A stretch of 64,000 bases of DNA, from assembly GCA_902799905.1 (NCBI GenBank), contig CADCCB010000007.1, positions 37,702 through 101,701 on the forward strand, given 5' to 3'. The notes under the pieces are model-generated. The model saw nothing but the letters and a program-made list of their open reading frames with translations. It was not told the DNA's origin and ran no database searches. Positions 43,142-51,025 of the stretch are shown in pieces; the stretch's first letter is position 1; every line of letters begins with the position of its first letter. The stretch is from an uncultured Prevotellaceae bacterium. GTDB lineage: Bacteria; Bacteroidota; Bacteroidia; Bacteroidales; Bacteroidaceae. The position numbers were made by a program, and so were the translations under genes.

Positions 43142-43972
43142 TCAAGCCTCCTTATATTCTCCCAATATCTTCAAGTCATTCGTCAAGGGGATAATGGCAT
43201 CCACAGCCTGACGATAGCGGGTAAGATCGTTATAAGTCACATCAACATAGAACAAGTATTCCCACTCTCTGCCGATAATGGGCAACGACTGGATCTTCGT
43301 CAGGTTGATTTTATAGAACGACAGGATGGCAAGCACGGCTGACAGCGAACCCTCTTCGTGAGGAAGGGCGAAAACAATGCTCGACTTATTGGTTTCTATC
43401 AACGGACGCAACATGTCGGCCTTCTGAGGGGCTGAGCAAACGAGGAAACGGGTGAAGTTGTGCTTATTGTCCTCAATGCTATTCTCAAGCACCTTCAGTC
43501 CGTAGAGTTTGGCGGCCTCTGCATGACAAATGGCAGCCCATCCATGGTGCTGTCCCTCAGCAATCATCTTGGCTGAGCCAGCGGTGTCACCACCTTCAAC
43601 GATACGCAGGTTGGGATGACGCTCCAGATAATGACGAATCTGCATCAGAGCCACAGGGTGTGAGTGTACCTCTGTTATAATATCCATGTCATCGTCAGGC
43701 AGACAACAGATACAATGAGTGATATGCAATTTGTGCTCACCTACCACCGTTGCGCCACTATCGCGTAGAAGTTCATAGTTATGCAGCAGACTTCCTGCAA
43801 TGGTATTCTCAATGGCTGCCATACCAATTACTGTGGGATCCTTACGCATACTCTCATAGACCTGTTCAAACGTGTTACAACAAATAAGTTGCAACTGCTC
43901 ACCTTTGAAATATTGATGGGCGGCGATGTCGTGGAACGACCCTATCTCTCCTTGTATTGCTATTCGTTTCAT
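43142..43972 (-). CDS. pheA: Prephenate dehydratase
   Basis: The 276-residue protein has a PDT domain (KRIAIQGEIGSFHD, AAIENTIAGSLLHNYELL, GDTAGSAKMI) and a C-terminal ACT domain (ALPHEEGSLSAVLAILSFYKINLTKIQS region with the ESRP-like SLPIIGREWEY). It makes phenylpyruvate, and the ACT domain gives phenylalanine feedback inhibition. It lacks a mutase domain because that function sits in the neighbouring fusion. It is the first gene of the aromatic operon, directly behind the attenuator. Confidence 0.95.
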   Translation of the reverse strand: MKRIAIQGEIGSFHDIAAHQYFKGEQLQLICCNTFEQVYESMRKDPTVIGMAAIENTIAGSLLHNYELLRDSGATVVGEHKLHITHCICCLPDDDMDIITEVHSHPVALMQIRHYLERHPNLRIVEGGDTAGSAKMIAEGQHHGWAAICHAEAAKLYGLKVLENSIEDNKHNFTRFLVCSAPQKADMLRPLIETNKSSIVFALPHEEGSLSAVLAILSFYKINLTKIQSLPIIGREWEYLFYVDVTYNDLTRYRQAVDAIIPLTNDLKILGEYKEA

Positions 43973-44010
43973 TGTTTACCTCTTAATGTCCAACTTTTTA
44001 CTCTTAACTT

Positions 44011-44049
44011 AAAAAAACGCCCCACTTTCACTTTTCCGTGAAGCGGGGC
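44011..44049 (-). terminator. Attenuator terminator upstream of pheA
   Basis: On the minus strand GCCCCGCTTCAC (44049-44038) pairs with GTGAAAGTGGGGC (44031-44019) around GGAAAA, followed by a run of seven T after a single G. It lies between the leader peptide and pheA, so it would stop transcription before the operon. Confidence 0.9.
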
Positions 44050-44095
44050 CTTATGATGTTACCTTTTGAAATCTAAACGCGACTTCCCGCTTCAC
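44038..44095 (-). promoter_or_regulatory. Antiterminator of the pheA attenuator
   Basis: GTGAAGCGGG (44095-44086) and CCCGCTTCAC (44047-44038) are perfect complements of 10 bases. Their pairing excludes the terminator, which needs the same second segment. Stalling at the aromatic codons would leave the first segment free to pair, and a ribosome at the leader stop would cover it. Confidence 0.85.
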
Positions 44096-44147
44096 AATGG
44101 CTTGTAAAGTAAAAGTAGAAGTAATAGTATGCGTTCAAATCTGTCAT
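44073..44147 (-). CDS. Tyr/Phe-rich leader peptide of the pheA operon
   Basis: The 24-codon reading frame starts at ATG 44147 and ends at TAG 44073. Codons 7-14 read YYYFYFYF, eight aromatic residues in a row (Tyr five, Phe three), which is the signature of a ribosome-mediated attenuator. Codons 18-21 contain GTGAAGCGGG, which is perfectly complementary to the first arm of the downstream terminator. It is preceded by a promoter and followed 24 bp later by the terminator hairpin. There is no Shine-Dalgarno sequence, as usual for the phylum. Confidence 0.92.
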   Translation of the reverse strand: MTDLNAYYYFYFYFTSHCEAGSRV

Positions 44148-44174
44148 TATTGTTACGTATTGTTATTTTCGGTT

Positions 44175-44183
44175 GCAAAAGTA
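44175..44183 (-). promoter_or_regulatory. -7 element of the pheA operon
   Basis: TACTTTTGC on the minus strand, 27 nt before the leader ATG. Confidence 0.7.
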
Positions 44184-44251
44184 TAACAATTCTTTGAAAT
44201 ACGCAAATAAAATGAGATAAAAATTCATAATTAATTTTTCCACCACTAAGA

Positions 44252-44284
44252 TTTGGCGGTTTGGGAAATAATGCTTACCTTTGC
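44252..44284 (+). promoter_or_regulatory. Promoter of the zinc-ribbon/FHA gene
   Basis: TTTG (44252-44255), 20 nt, TACCTTTGC (44276-44284), 35 nt before the ATG. Confidence 0.75.
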
Positions 44285-44319
44285 ACTTTGCAATTAACCA
44301 GAAAACAAATTTGTGAATT

Positions 44320-45342
44320 ATGATAGTTAGACCTGAGAGGAATTATGACTTCAAGTGCGCGGAATGCGGCAAGTGGTTCACGGTGTCAACCAGCAAGCGT
44401 ATGGGCACGCTGGCGGTCAAGTGTGCACATTGCGGCTTCGAGCAGACGGTGTCCATCATCTCCAAAGTGGGCAGCAGCGATGAGCCTGTTGAAAAATTCC
44501 ACACACAGATGCCTGTACGCGTTTTAGGGAAAGCCATACAGCGTGGTGACAAATATATCATCGAGAACAGGGCCAAAATAGGCCACCCCACCAGTTTCAT
44601 CTGTCCAAAGTGCAACAAGCCTATCGCCATCAAGCCTCAGCAACCTGGGGAACAGGTCATTACTTGCAAGGTCTGCAATGCAAAGGTGCATATCACGGCT
44701 TACGATGCACAGGAAGAAGAGCGCATCAGGCAGGAAGAGGAAAAGAGACGCCTGGAACAAGAGAGAATCCGACAGCAACAGGAAGAACTCAAGCGCAAAC
44801 AAGCCGAAGAACTGCGCCGTCAGCAAGAACTGGAAGAACAGGAACAATTGCGCCAGCAGCAACTCTTGCAACAGCAGCAGTGGCAGCAACAACAGCAGCA
44901 ACAGCAGCAACAGCAGCAAGAAGAGCAAGAGCCAAAGTATCGTTATATGGATATTCCTGATCCGGAACCCGAGTCATCATCTGACGAAACTGTAGTTTCT
45001 CCTCCCAAGCGTAGGATTACCAATGGTGAACTGCAATGGGGAGGTGGCATGCTAAGCAGTCCCACTAAGATCAGGCTGCTTGACGGCTCTACACTTATTG
45101 GTCGAAAGGATCCTGTCAAGAAATCCGACATCCAGTTCAACGATCCGGAGATGAGCCGCCAGTCTGTTCAGATAGACGCAGAGCCTCGAAACGGCGTGAT
45201 GAGTTTTACCTTGACCGTGCTCAAAGATCTGAACCCCGTACTCGTGAACGGGCGCAGGGTCCCTCAGGGCATGAGCGTATTGCTCAGAAGCGGCGTAAAA
45301 ATCAAGATGGGCCAGACCACCATAACATTTAAGTTGGTCTGA
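44320..45342 (+). CDS. Zinc-ribbon, polyglutamine coiled-coil, FHA-domain protein
   Basis: The 340-residue cytosolic protein is built of two zinc ribbons (CAEC..CAHC near residues 14-36 and CPKC..CKVC near 98-124), a long charged and then glutamine-rich coiled coil (about 130-205, with a Gln-rich run), an acidic PDPEPESSSDE linker, and a C-terminal FHA domain (STLIGRKDP, DPEMSRQSVQI, NPVLVNGRRV). FHA domains bind phosphothreonine. The CAG/CAA run that encodes the polyglutamine part is prone to length change. I know no named family with this architecture. No kinase gene is adjacent. Confidence 0.85.
   Translation: MIVRPERNYDFKCAECGKWFTVSTSKRMGTLAVKCAHCGFEQTVSIISKVGSSDEPVEKFHTQMPVRVLGKAIQRGDKYIIENRAKIGHPTSFICPKCNKPIAIKPQQPGEQVITCKVCNAKVHITAYDAQEEERIRQEEEKRRLEQERIRQQQEELKRKQAEELRRQQELEEQEQLRQQQLLQQQQWQQQQQQQQQQQQEEQEPKYRYMDIPDPEPESSSDETVVSPPKRRITNGELQWGGGMLSSPTKIRLLDGSTLIGRKDPVKKSDIQFNDPEMSRQSVQIDAEPRNGVMSFTLTVLKDLNPVLVNGRRVPQGMSVLLRSGVKIKMGQTTITFKLV
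44866..44930 (+). repeat. CAG/CAA codon run (polyglutamine)
   Basis: Nearly uninterrupted CAG and CAA codons in the coiled-coil part of the FHA protein gene. Confidence 0.9.
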
Positions 45343-45351
45343 CCCACCCTG

Positions 45352-46230
45352 TCAGAGTCCTAAGGGATTCAGTATCTTATAAGCATTCTTGACTTTCTGT
45401 TCAATGCCTTCGGCCGAATACTCCCCGTTGACATCAGCCATCTCATTGGGGTTAAGTTCAAGAAGTTTCTGAATATCCTCCTCTGCACCATCCTTGTCAC
45501 CGCGGTCATACTTGATTTTTCCACGTTCTCGGTAGGCATCCATCTGGAATGGATTCACATCTGTCACCTTATTATATAATGTGATAGCCTCATCGTCGTT
45601 GCCTTTGGCATGTTCCAAGCGGGCAGCCATCAACAGCACATCCTCCTCATCTGTCGTATGGGCCAGCAACCACTCCACATCCTCGCCTGCCCCATCCAGG
45701 TCGCCCATGCGAAGCAAGACCTGAGAACGCAGGAGGCGGGCTTCCGCCAGACGCTCATCAAGTACGACAGTCCGTGTCAGTCGGGCTATACAATTAATCA
45801 GATCACCCTGTCCCAACATAGCCTTTGCCATCTGATAGTTGGCCATCGCATGATTAGGATCATAGCCCAAAGCCTGCTCGCAGAGGGCCTGCATCTCAAC
45901 ATAATCCTCGAGCATATAAGCCACATGAGCAGCCTGCATGAGCACAGCCACATTGCCAGGAGCACATTGGGCCATAGTCTTCAGTTCGGCCAGAGCCTCA
46001 TCAAGCCGGTTTTGTCGCATCAGGGCCTGTGACAGATAGTCACGCGTCTCCAAGTCATCATGAATCTTCAGAGCCTCGCGGAAGCACTTTTCTGCATATT
46101 CCACCTGATGAATACGCAAAGCCTTCAAACCATCATATTTCAACAAGTCGAAGTTCTTGGCTTCGGCATTCTTTTTCTCTTCTTCGGAGGACTCTTGCTC
46201 CCCGCCAAACAATGATTTCCAAAATCCCAT
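45352..46230 (-). CDS. Tetratricopeptide-repeat protein
   Basis: The 292-residue soluble protein has an acidic N-terminus and at least six TPR-type helix pairs (for example AEKCFREALKIHDD, MANYQMAKAMLGQGD, ALLYNK-like units). It offers a scaffold for protein contacts; no enzyme domain is present. It converges with the FHA gene (9 bp between stops) and has a TACATTTGC promoter element at 46264-46256 on the minus strand. Its partner is unknown. Confidence 0.85.
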   Translation of the reverse strand: MGFWKSLFGGEQESSEEEKKNAEAKNFDLLKYDGLKALRIHQVEYAEKCFREALKIHDDLETRDYLSQALMRQNRLDEALAELKTMAQCAPGNVAVLMQAAHVAYMLEDYVEMQALCEQALGYDPNHAMANYQMAKAMLGQGDLINCIARLTRTVVLDERLAEARLLRSQVLLRMGDLDGAGEDVEWLLAHTTDEEDVLLMAARLEHAKGNDDEAITLYNKVTDVNPFQMDAYRERGKIKYDRGDKDGAEEDIQKLLELNPNEMADVNGEYSAEGIEQKVKNAYKILNPLGL

Positions 46231-46359
46231 GAGTATATGCTATTTGTTTTTGCTTGCAAATGTACGCATTTTATTTGGAATTAGTGATAATTGCGCAACA
46301 TAATCTTACAAAGATTAAAAATAATTCGGATTTTACGCCTCTGTTTCACTAATATTTTG

Positions 46360-46368
46360 TATCTTTGC
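46360..46368 (+). promoter_or_regulatory. -7 element of the tat operon
   Basis: TATCTTTGC, 23 nt before tatA. Confidence 0.65.
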
Positions 46369-46391
46369 CAAAGATTTAAATCTAAAATGAT

Positions 46392-46583
46392 ATGTTAGGA
46401 CTAAAAACAATGCTCTTTTTCGGCCTTGGCGGATCAGAAGTTCTAATCATTGCCTTGGTAGTACTGCTCCTTTTCGGAGGAGCCAAGATCCCAGAACTGA
46501 TGCGTGGCATGGGCAAGGGTGTAAAGAGTTTCAAAGATGGCATGAAGGGAGTGGAAGACGAGATAACGACGGATGAAAAGTGA
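46392..46583 (+). CDS. tatA: Twin-arginine translocase subunit TatA/E
   Basis: The 63-residue protein has one membrane helix ([21 protein letters not shown], of which the FGxxKIPEL motif is diagnostic), an amphipathic helix and a short acidic tail. It forms the pore of the Tat system. It overlaps tatC by 11 bases. Confidence 0.95.
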   Translation: MLGLKTMLFFGLGGSEVLIIALVVLLLFGGAKIPELMRGMGKGVKSFKDGMKGVEDEITTDEK

Positions 46584-47316
46584 GAACGGCACGTTCTGGG
46601 AACACCTTGATGTGCTCCGATGGGTCATACTGCGCTCACTAGGCGTTGCCGTGATTTTAGCCATTACCGCCTTCTGCCTGAAGGACTGGCTTTTCGCTGT
46701 GGTTCTGGCCCCCAGAACGAGTGATTTCATCACCTTTAGGCTGTTAGGCGTAGATCCGTTCAGCGTCCACTTGATGAACACAGGACTGACGGAGCAGTTT
46801 ATGACCCACATGCGAGTGGCGATGTATGCTGGCGTGCTATGCGCTGCACCCTACATTATCTATGAACTGTTTCGCTTTGTGTCGCCAGGACTCTATGCTG
46901 GTGAACGACGAGCAGGTTTCTGGATAGTCACATCGGGATATGTGATGTTCATGATGGGTACCCTGCTCAACTATCTGCTCATCTTCCCTCTGACGGTGCG
47001 CTTTCTAGGCACCTATCAGGTAAGTGCCGACGTGGATAACATGCTGACGCTGCAGTCGTATATCGACACACTCATTTCAATGAGTCTGGTGATGGGAGTC
47101 ATCTTCGAACTGCCTGTAGTCTGTGCCATCCTAGGAAAAATGGGGTTCATCAATGGCAGTCTGATGGCACGCTACCGCAGGCACGCTATTGTAGCCATCC
47201 TCATCGTGGCGGCTATCATTACCCCCACCACCGATGTATTCACGCTATGCATTGTGTCGCTGCCCATTTGGCTGCTCTATGAGACAAGCATTCTCTTAGT
47301 AAAATTGAATCATTGA
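46573..47316 (+). CDS. tatC: Twin-arginine translocase subunit TatC
   Basis: The 247-residue protein has six membrane helices and the family features [10 protein letters not shown] at the N-terminus and FELP in the fifth region (GVIFELPVV). It binds the twin-arginine signal. No TatB is present, as usual in Bacteroidota. Its stop codon lies in a short 7-mer-like junction repeat (ATTGAAT CATTGAAG AATTGAA), and the likely substrate genes follow directly. Confidence 0.96.
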   Translation: MKSENGTFWEHLDVLRWVILRSLGVAVILAITAFCLKDWLFAVVLAPRTSDFITFRLLGVDPFSVHLMNTGLTEQFMTHMRVAMYAGVLCAAPYIIYELFRFVSPGLYAGERRAGFWIVTSGYVMFMMGTLLNYLLIFPLTVRFLGTYQVSADVDNMLTLQSYIDTLISMSLVMGVIFELPVVCAILGKMGFINGSLMARYRRHAIVAILIVAAIITPTTDVFTLCIVSLPIWLLYETSILLVKLNH

Positions 47317-47331
47317 AGAATTGAAAAAAAC

Positions 47332-48879
47332 ATGCTGAGGAAAACAAGAATCATATTAGCAACGATGTTCTTTGTGGGCATCACGCTATTGTTTTTAGAC
47401 TTCACAGGCACGCTCCACCACTGGCTGGGATGGATGACCAAAGTGCAAGCATTAGAAGCGGTACTGGCTATCAACGTGGGAGTCGTCATCGCTTTGGTCT
47501 TACTGACACTCATATTCGGGCGCATCTACTGCTCAGTCATCTGTCCTTTGGGAATCCTTCAGGACATCTTTGGCTGGTTGGGCAAGAAGACAAAGAAAAA
47601 CCGCTACACCTATTCGAAAGCCATATCATGGCTTCGCTATGGCATGATGGTTATCTTCCTCGTTGCTTGTGTGGCTGGCGTGGGGACACTTGTTCAGTTG
47701 CTGGCCCCCTACTCTGCCTTTGGCCGCATCGCCACGATGCTGTTACAGCCCATCTATGTGGCCTGCAACAACATGCTGGCATCCATTGCCGAGCATTACG
47801 AAAGTTATGCCTTCTATAGCGTGGATGTATGGATGAAGTCGCTGCCTGTCTTTGTGATTGCCCTGCTGACGCTGGTTGTTCTGGCAGTATTAGCCTGGCG
47901 AAACGGCAGAACCTATTGCAACACCATCTGTCCTGTGGGCACAGTCCTGTCCTTCTTCTCACACTTCTCGCTGTTGAAGATTCATTTCGACGAAGATAAA
48001 TGCAAGAACTGCTCGCTGTGCACCAAGAACTGCAAGGCAGCCTGTATTGACTTCAAGAACCACAAAGTCGACTATTCGCGCTGTGTGGTGTGTGGCGACT
48101 GTATTGATAGTTGCAAGTTTGGGGCGCTAAAGTATTCTAGAGTATCTAGACCCTCTAGATTATCTAGAGATTCTAGTAATTCCAGCGTCGACTCTAGCAA
48201 GCGTGCATTCCTCGTTTCCAGCGCCCTACTCACCACCGCTGCCCTGGCTCAGGAAGCCAAGCACGTGGATGGCGGTCTGGCTGATATCATCGAGAAGAAA
48301 GCCCCAGAACGCAACACACCTGTCACACCACCAGGCTCTCTCTCTGCCAAGAATATGGCTACCCGTTGCACAGGCTGTCAACTCTGCGTTTCGGAGTGTC
48401 CCAACGACGTGCTGCGTCCCAGTGGCTCGCTGATGAGTCTGATGCAGCCTGTGATGTCGTTCGAGAAAGGCTACTGCCGTCCAGAGTGTACCCGCTGCTC
48501 AGAGGTTTGTCCTGCCGGTGCCATCAAGCCTATCGATGATATAGAGAAATCGTGCATACAGATTGGCCATGCCGTGGTGGCAGCCGACTTCTGCATCTCG
48601 GCTTTGGGTGAAAGTGAATGTGGTAACTGTGCCCGCCATTGTCCTGTGGGAGCCATTGAGATGATAGAAATTAACGACCCTAAAGTATTAGAGGCCATAA
48701 AACAGGGCAAAATCAGCATGAATAAAATGCCTGAAAATATCGATGAGGATTTTCCACCCTCTATACCAGCTGTCAATGAGAACGCTTGCATAGGCTGTGG
48801 TGCCTGCGAGCATCTCTGCCCTGTGCGTCCGCAGTCAGCCATCCACGTGGAAGGGCACGAGGTGCATAAGATGGTTTGA
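47332..48879 (+). CDS. Polyferredoxin, membrane-bound 4Fe-4S protein (NapH/CcoG-like)
   Basis: The 515-residue protein has four or five membrane helices in the first 210 residues with the NapH-type CxxxCP motifs (YCSVICPLG, YCNTICPVG), then two 4Fe-4S clusters (CKNCSLCTKNCK, CVVCGDCIDSCK). A Ser/Arg linker and a second hydrophobic segment (RAFLVSSALLTTAALA) follow, and then four further ferredoxin motifs (CTGCQLCVSECP, CTRCSEVCP, CGNCARHCP, CIGCGACEHLCP). It probably relays electrons from the quinone pool or cytosol to the exported reductase encoded next. The linker is encoded by a 9-bp repeat that gives SRV-SRP-SRL-SRD. Confidence 0.88.
   Translation: MLRKTRIILATMFFVGITLLFLDFTGTLHHWLGWMTKVQALEAVLAINVGVVIALVLLTLIFGRIYCSVICPLGILQDIFGWLGKKTKKNRYTYSKAISWLRYGMMVIFLVACVAGVGTLVQLLAPYSAFGRIATMLLQPIYVACNNMLASIAEHYESYAFYSVDVWMKSLPVFVIALLTLVVLAVLAWRNGRTYCNTICPVGTVLSFFSHFSLLKIHFDEDKCKNCSLCTKNCKAACIDFKNHKVDYSRCVVCGDCIDSCKFGALKYSRVSRPSRLSRDSSNSSVDSSKRAFLVSSALLTTAALAQEAKHVDGGLADIIEKKAPERNTPVTPPGSLSAKNMATRCTGCQLCVSECPNDVLRPSGSLMSLMQPVMSFEKGYCRPECTRCSEVCPAGAIKPIDDIEKSCIQIGHAVVAADFCISALGESECGNCARHCPVGAIEMIEINDPKVLEAIKQGKISMNKMPENIDEDFPPSIPAVNENACIGCGACEHLCPVRPQSAIHVEGHEVHKMV
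48132..48199 (+). repeat. 9-bp in-frame repeat (TCTAG) in the polyferredoxin gene
   Basis: Units of nine bases each ending in TCTAG or a close variant (TATTCTAG, AGTATCTAG, ACCCTCTAG, ATTATCTAG, AGATTCTAG) encode a Ser/Arg tract between the two ferredoxin halves. Confidence 0.9.
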
Positions 48880-48914
48880 GGATTGAGATTTGAGGTTTGA
48901 GATTTAAGATTTGA
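48874..48914 (+). repeat. 7-mer array over the polyferredoxin stop codon
   Basis: GAGGATT GAGATTT GAGGTTT GAGATTT AAGATTT run head to tail. The stop codon TGA of the upstream gene is made by the first unit boundary. Confidence 0.9.
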
Positions 48915-48919
48915 CGACT

Positions 48920-50284
48920 ATGAAGAAAGATATATCCCGCCGACAGTTCCTGAAATTCATGGGTTTAGGCTCAGTAGCCGCTGTGGCTGCTTGTGCCGGC
49001 AAGAATACTAACGAGAGTGAAACCATTGGAGAACCGCCCATTGGAAAAATGACATATCGTACCAATCCGAAGACTGGCGAACAAGTGTCATTGTTAGGTT
49101 ACGGCATGATGCGACTTCCAACCCTGCCCGACTCAAAAGAGTTCGACCAGGAGATGATCAACCAACAAGTGGACTACGCTATTGAGCATGGTCTGAACTA
49201 TTTCGACACGTCGCCTGTCTATTGTCGCGGTCTCTCGGAACGCTGCACGGGCATCGCACTTAGCCGCCACAAGCGCGAAGAGTATTTCGTGGCAACAAAA
49301 CTGTCGAATTTTGGTAATAGTTCCCGCGAAGGTTCTATGAAGATGTACGAAGACTCGTTCAAGGAACTGCAGGTGGACTATATCGACTACTACCTATTGC
49401 ACGCTATTGGCGGCAGCATGGAGGAATTCAACAAGCGCTATGTGGACAATGGCATGTTGGACTTCCTGATGCAGGAGCGTGAGGCAGGACGCATTCGTAA
49501 CCTAGGCTTTTCTTTTCACGGACACAAGGAGGTGTTCGACGAGGTGCTGGCCATGAACGACCAATACCACTGGGACTTCGTGCAGATAGAGTTGAACTAC
49601 CTAGACTGGGACTACGCTAACGAAATCAACAGTTCTAACGTGGATGCCTCGTATCTCTATGCCGAACTTATAAAATGCGGCATCCCGGCCGTCATCATGG
49701 AACCTTTGTTGGGCGGACGACTGGTAAAAGACCTGCCCCAGTATGCCATCAACGAGTTGAAGCAGCGCGACCCGCAGAAAAGCATTGGCTCATGGGCTTT
49801 CCGTTATGCCGGAACCCCAGAGGGCGTACTCACCGTGCTTAGTGGCATGACCTATATGGAGCACCTGAAGGACAACCTTATATCCTATAGTCCGCTGGAG
49901 CCACTCACCGAGGAGGAACAGCGATTTCTTGATACAGAGATAGCCCAACAGATGATGGAGATGGGAACTATACCCTGCAACAACTGCCAGTATTGCATGC
50001 CTTGCCCCTATGGCATCGACATCCCCTCTATCTTCGTTCATTATAACAAATGGGTGGTAGAAAAGAACCTGCCTGAGGACAAGGGCGACGAGAACTATCG
50101 CAAGAACCGCCGCAACTACCTCATCAGTCTGGACCGCGCCATACCACGTGACCGTCAGCCAGACCATTGCATCATGTGCAACCATTGCATAGAGGTGAAG
50201 AATTGTCCGCAAAAGATACGCATCCCACAGGAACTGAAAAAGATTGCAGACCTGGTGGAACAACTGAAAATTGATAACGCATAA
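48920..50284 (+). CDS. Tat-exported aldo/keto reductase lipoprotein with ferredoxin tail
   Basis: The 454-residue protein has a twin-arginine signal SRRQFLKFMG followed by a lipobox-type VAACAGK, so it is predicted to be a Tat-exported lipoprotein. An aldo/keto reductase barrel (YGMMRLPTLPD, NYFDTSPVY, LGFSFHGHKEV) is followed by cysteine motifs CNNCQYCMPCP and CIMCNHCIEVKNC for 4Fe-4S clusters. Cofactor loading in the cytosol explains the Tat route. Adjacency to tatAC and the polyferredoxin suggests an exported redox chain; the substrate is unknown. The ATG at 48920 is used rather than a TTG at 48911 inside the repeat. Confidence 0.9.
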   Translation: MKKDISRRQFLKFMGLGSVAAVAACAGKNTNESETIGEPPIGKMTYRTNPKTGEQVSLLGYGMMRLPTLPDSKEFDQEMINQQVDYAIEHGLNYFDTSPVYCRGLSERCTGIALSRHKREEYFVATKLSNFGNSSREGSMKMYEDSFKELQVDYIDYYLLHAIGGSMEEFNKRYVDNGMLDFLMQEREAGRIRNLGFSFHGHKEVFDEVLAMNDQYHWDFVQIELNYLDWDYANEINSSNVDASYLYAELIKCGIPAVIMEPLLGGRLVKDLPQYAINELKQRDPQKSIGSWAFRYAGTPEGVLTVLSGMTYMEHLKDNLISYSPLEPLTEEEQRFLDTEIAQQMMEMGTIPCNNCQYCMPCPYGIDIPSIFVHYNKWVVEKNLPEDKGDENYRKNRRNYLISLDRAIPRDRQPDHCIMCNHCIEVKNCPQKIRIPQELKKIADLVEQLKIDNA

Positions 50285-50299
50285 TTGAGAATTGAAACA
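50263..50299 (+). repeat. 7-mer array spanning the reductase stop and the next start
   Basis: AATTGAT AACGCAT AATTGAG AATTGAA units encode the last residues of the reductase, its stop, and the TTG start of the next gene. Confidence 0.8.
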
Positions 50300-51020
50300 G
50301 TATACCGACATATTCATTGACTTCGACGACACGCTCTACGATACCCACGGCAATGCAGTCATAGCCCTGGAAGAGACCTTTGAGTACTTCAACCTCGGCC
50401 AGTACTTCGACGACAAGCAGGTATTCTACGACGACTATTGGAAGACAAACATCGACCTGTGGGGCCGCTATGCCAAAGGCGAGATAACCCGTGACTACCT
50501 CATCGTGGAGCGTTTCCGTCATCCGCTCTGTGCAAGCAAGGAGTTAAGAGCGAAAAATGAAAAATCTGCTTCCGCTTTTAAAGACTATTGCCTTCAGGTG
50601 AGCGACGTATTCCTTGACTACTGCTCCAACAAACCTGGCGTGGTGGAGGGAGCCCACGAACTGATGGACTACCTGAAACAGAAGGGCTACCGCATCCACA
50701 TGTGCAGCAACGGTTTTCATGAGGTACAATACAAGAAACTGGCAGCCTGCGGATTGAGAGACCACTTCGACACCATCATCCTTAGCGAGGATGCGGGCGT
50801 GAACAAACCAGCCTTGGAATATTTCGAATATGCCCTGCGCACCTCTGGCGCAAAGAAGGAGACAACTGTAATGATTGGCGATAACTTCCAGACCGACATC
50901 TTGGGAGCCAAGCGTGCAGGTCTTGATACAATTTTCTTCAACCGTTGGCCAGAATATCCTGCTACAGAACCAATTACGTATGAAGTTGATACATTAAAAG
51001 ACATTATTAATATACTATAA
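50292..51020 (+). CDS. HAD-family nucleotidase, YjjG type
   Basis: The 242-residue haloacid-dehalogenase enzyme has FIDFDDTLYDTHGNA with the nucleophile aspartate, MCSNGFHEVQYKKL (motif II), the lysine in NKPALEYFEYA, and MIGDNFQTDILGAKRAG (motif IV). The arrangement matches YjjG/YfnB-type 5-nucleotidases of noncanonical pyrimidine nucleotides. The start is TTG: the codon two before it is a stop in frame and no ATG occurs until deep in the protein. A small insertion rich in Lys/Asn (about residues 83-92) reflects A-rich repeat DNA. Confidence 0.85.
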   Translation: MKQYTDIFIDFDDTLYDTHGNAVIALEETFEYFNLGQYFDDKQVFYDDYWKTNIDLWGRYAKGEITRDYLIVERFRHPLCASKELRAKNEKSASAFKDYCLQVSDVFLDYCSNKPGVVEGAHELMDYLKQKGYRIHMCSNGFHEVQYKKLAACGLRDHFDTIILSEDAGVNKPALEYFEYALRTSGAKKETTVMIGDNFQTDILGAKRAGLDTIFFNRWPEYPATEPITYEVDTLKDIINIL

Positions 51021-51025
51021 GCACC

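Noticed and set aside
44019-44049. Plain terminator of the zinc-ribbon/FHA gene or a riboswitch
   Set aside because: The T-tract is on the minus strand, upstream of pheA, and the leader peptide with perfect antiterminator explains it fully; no riboswitch core is present.
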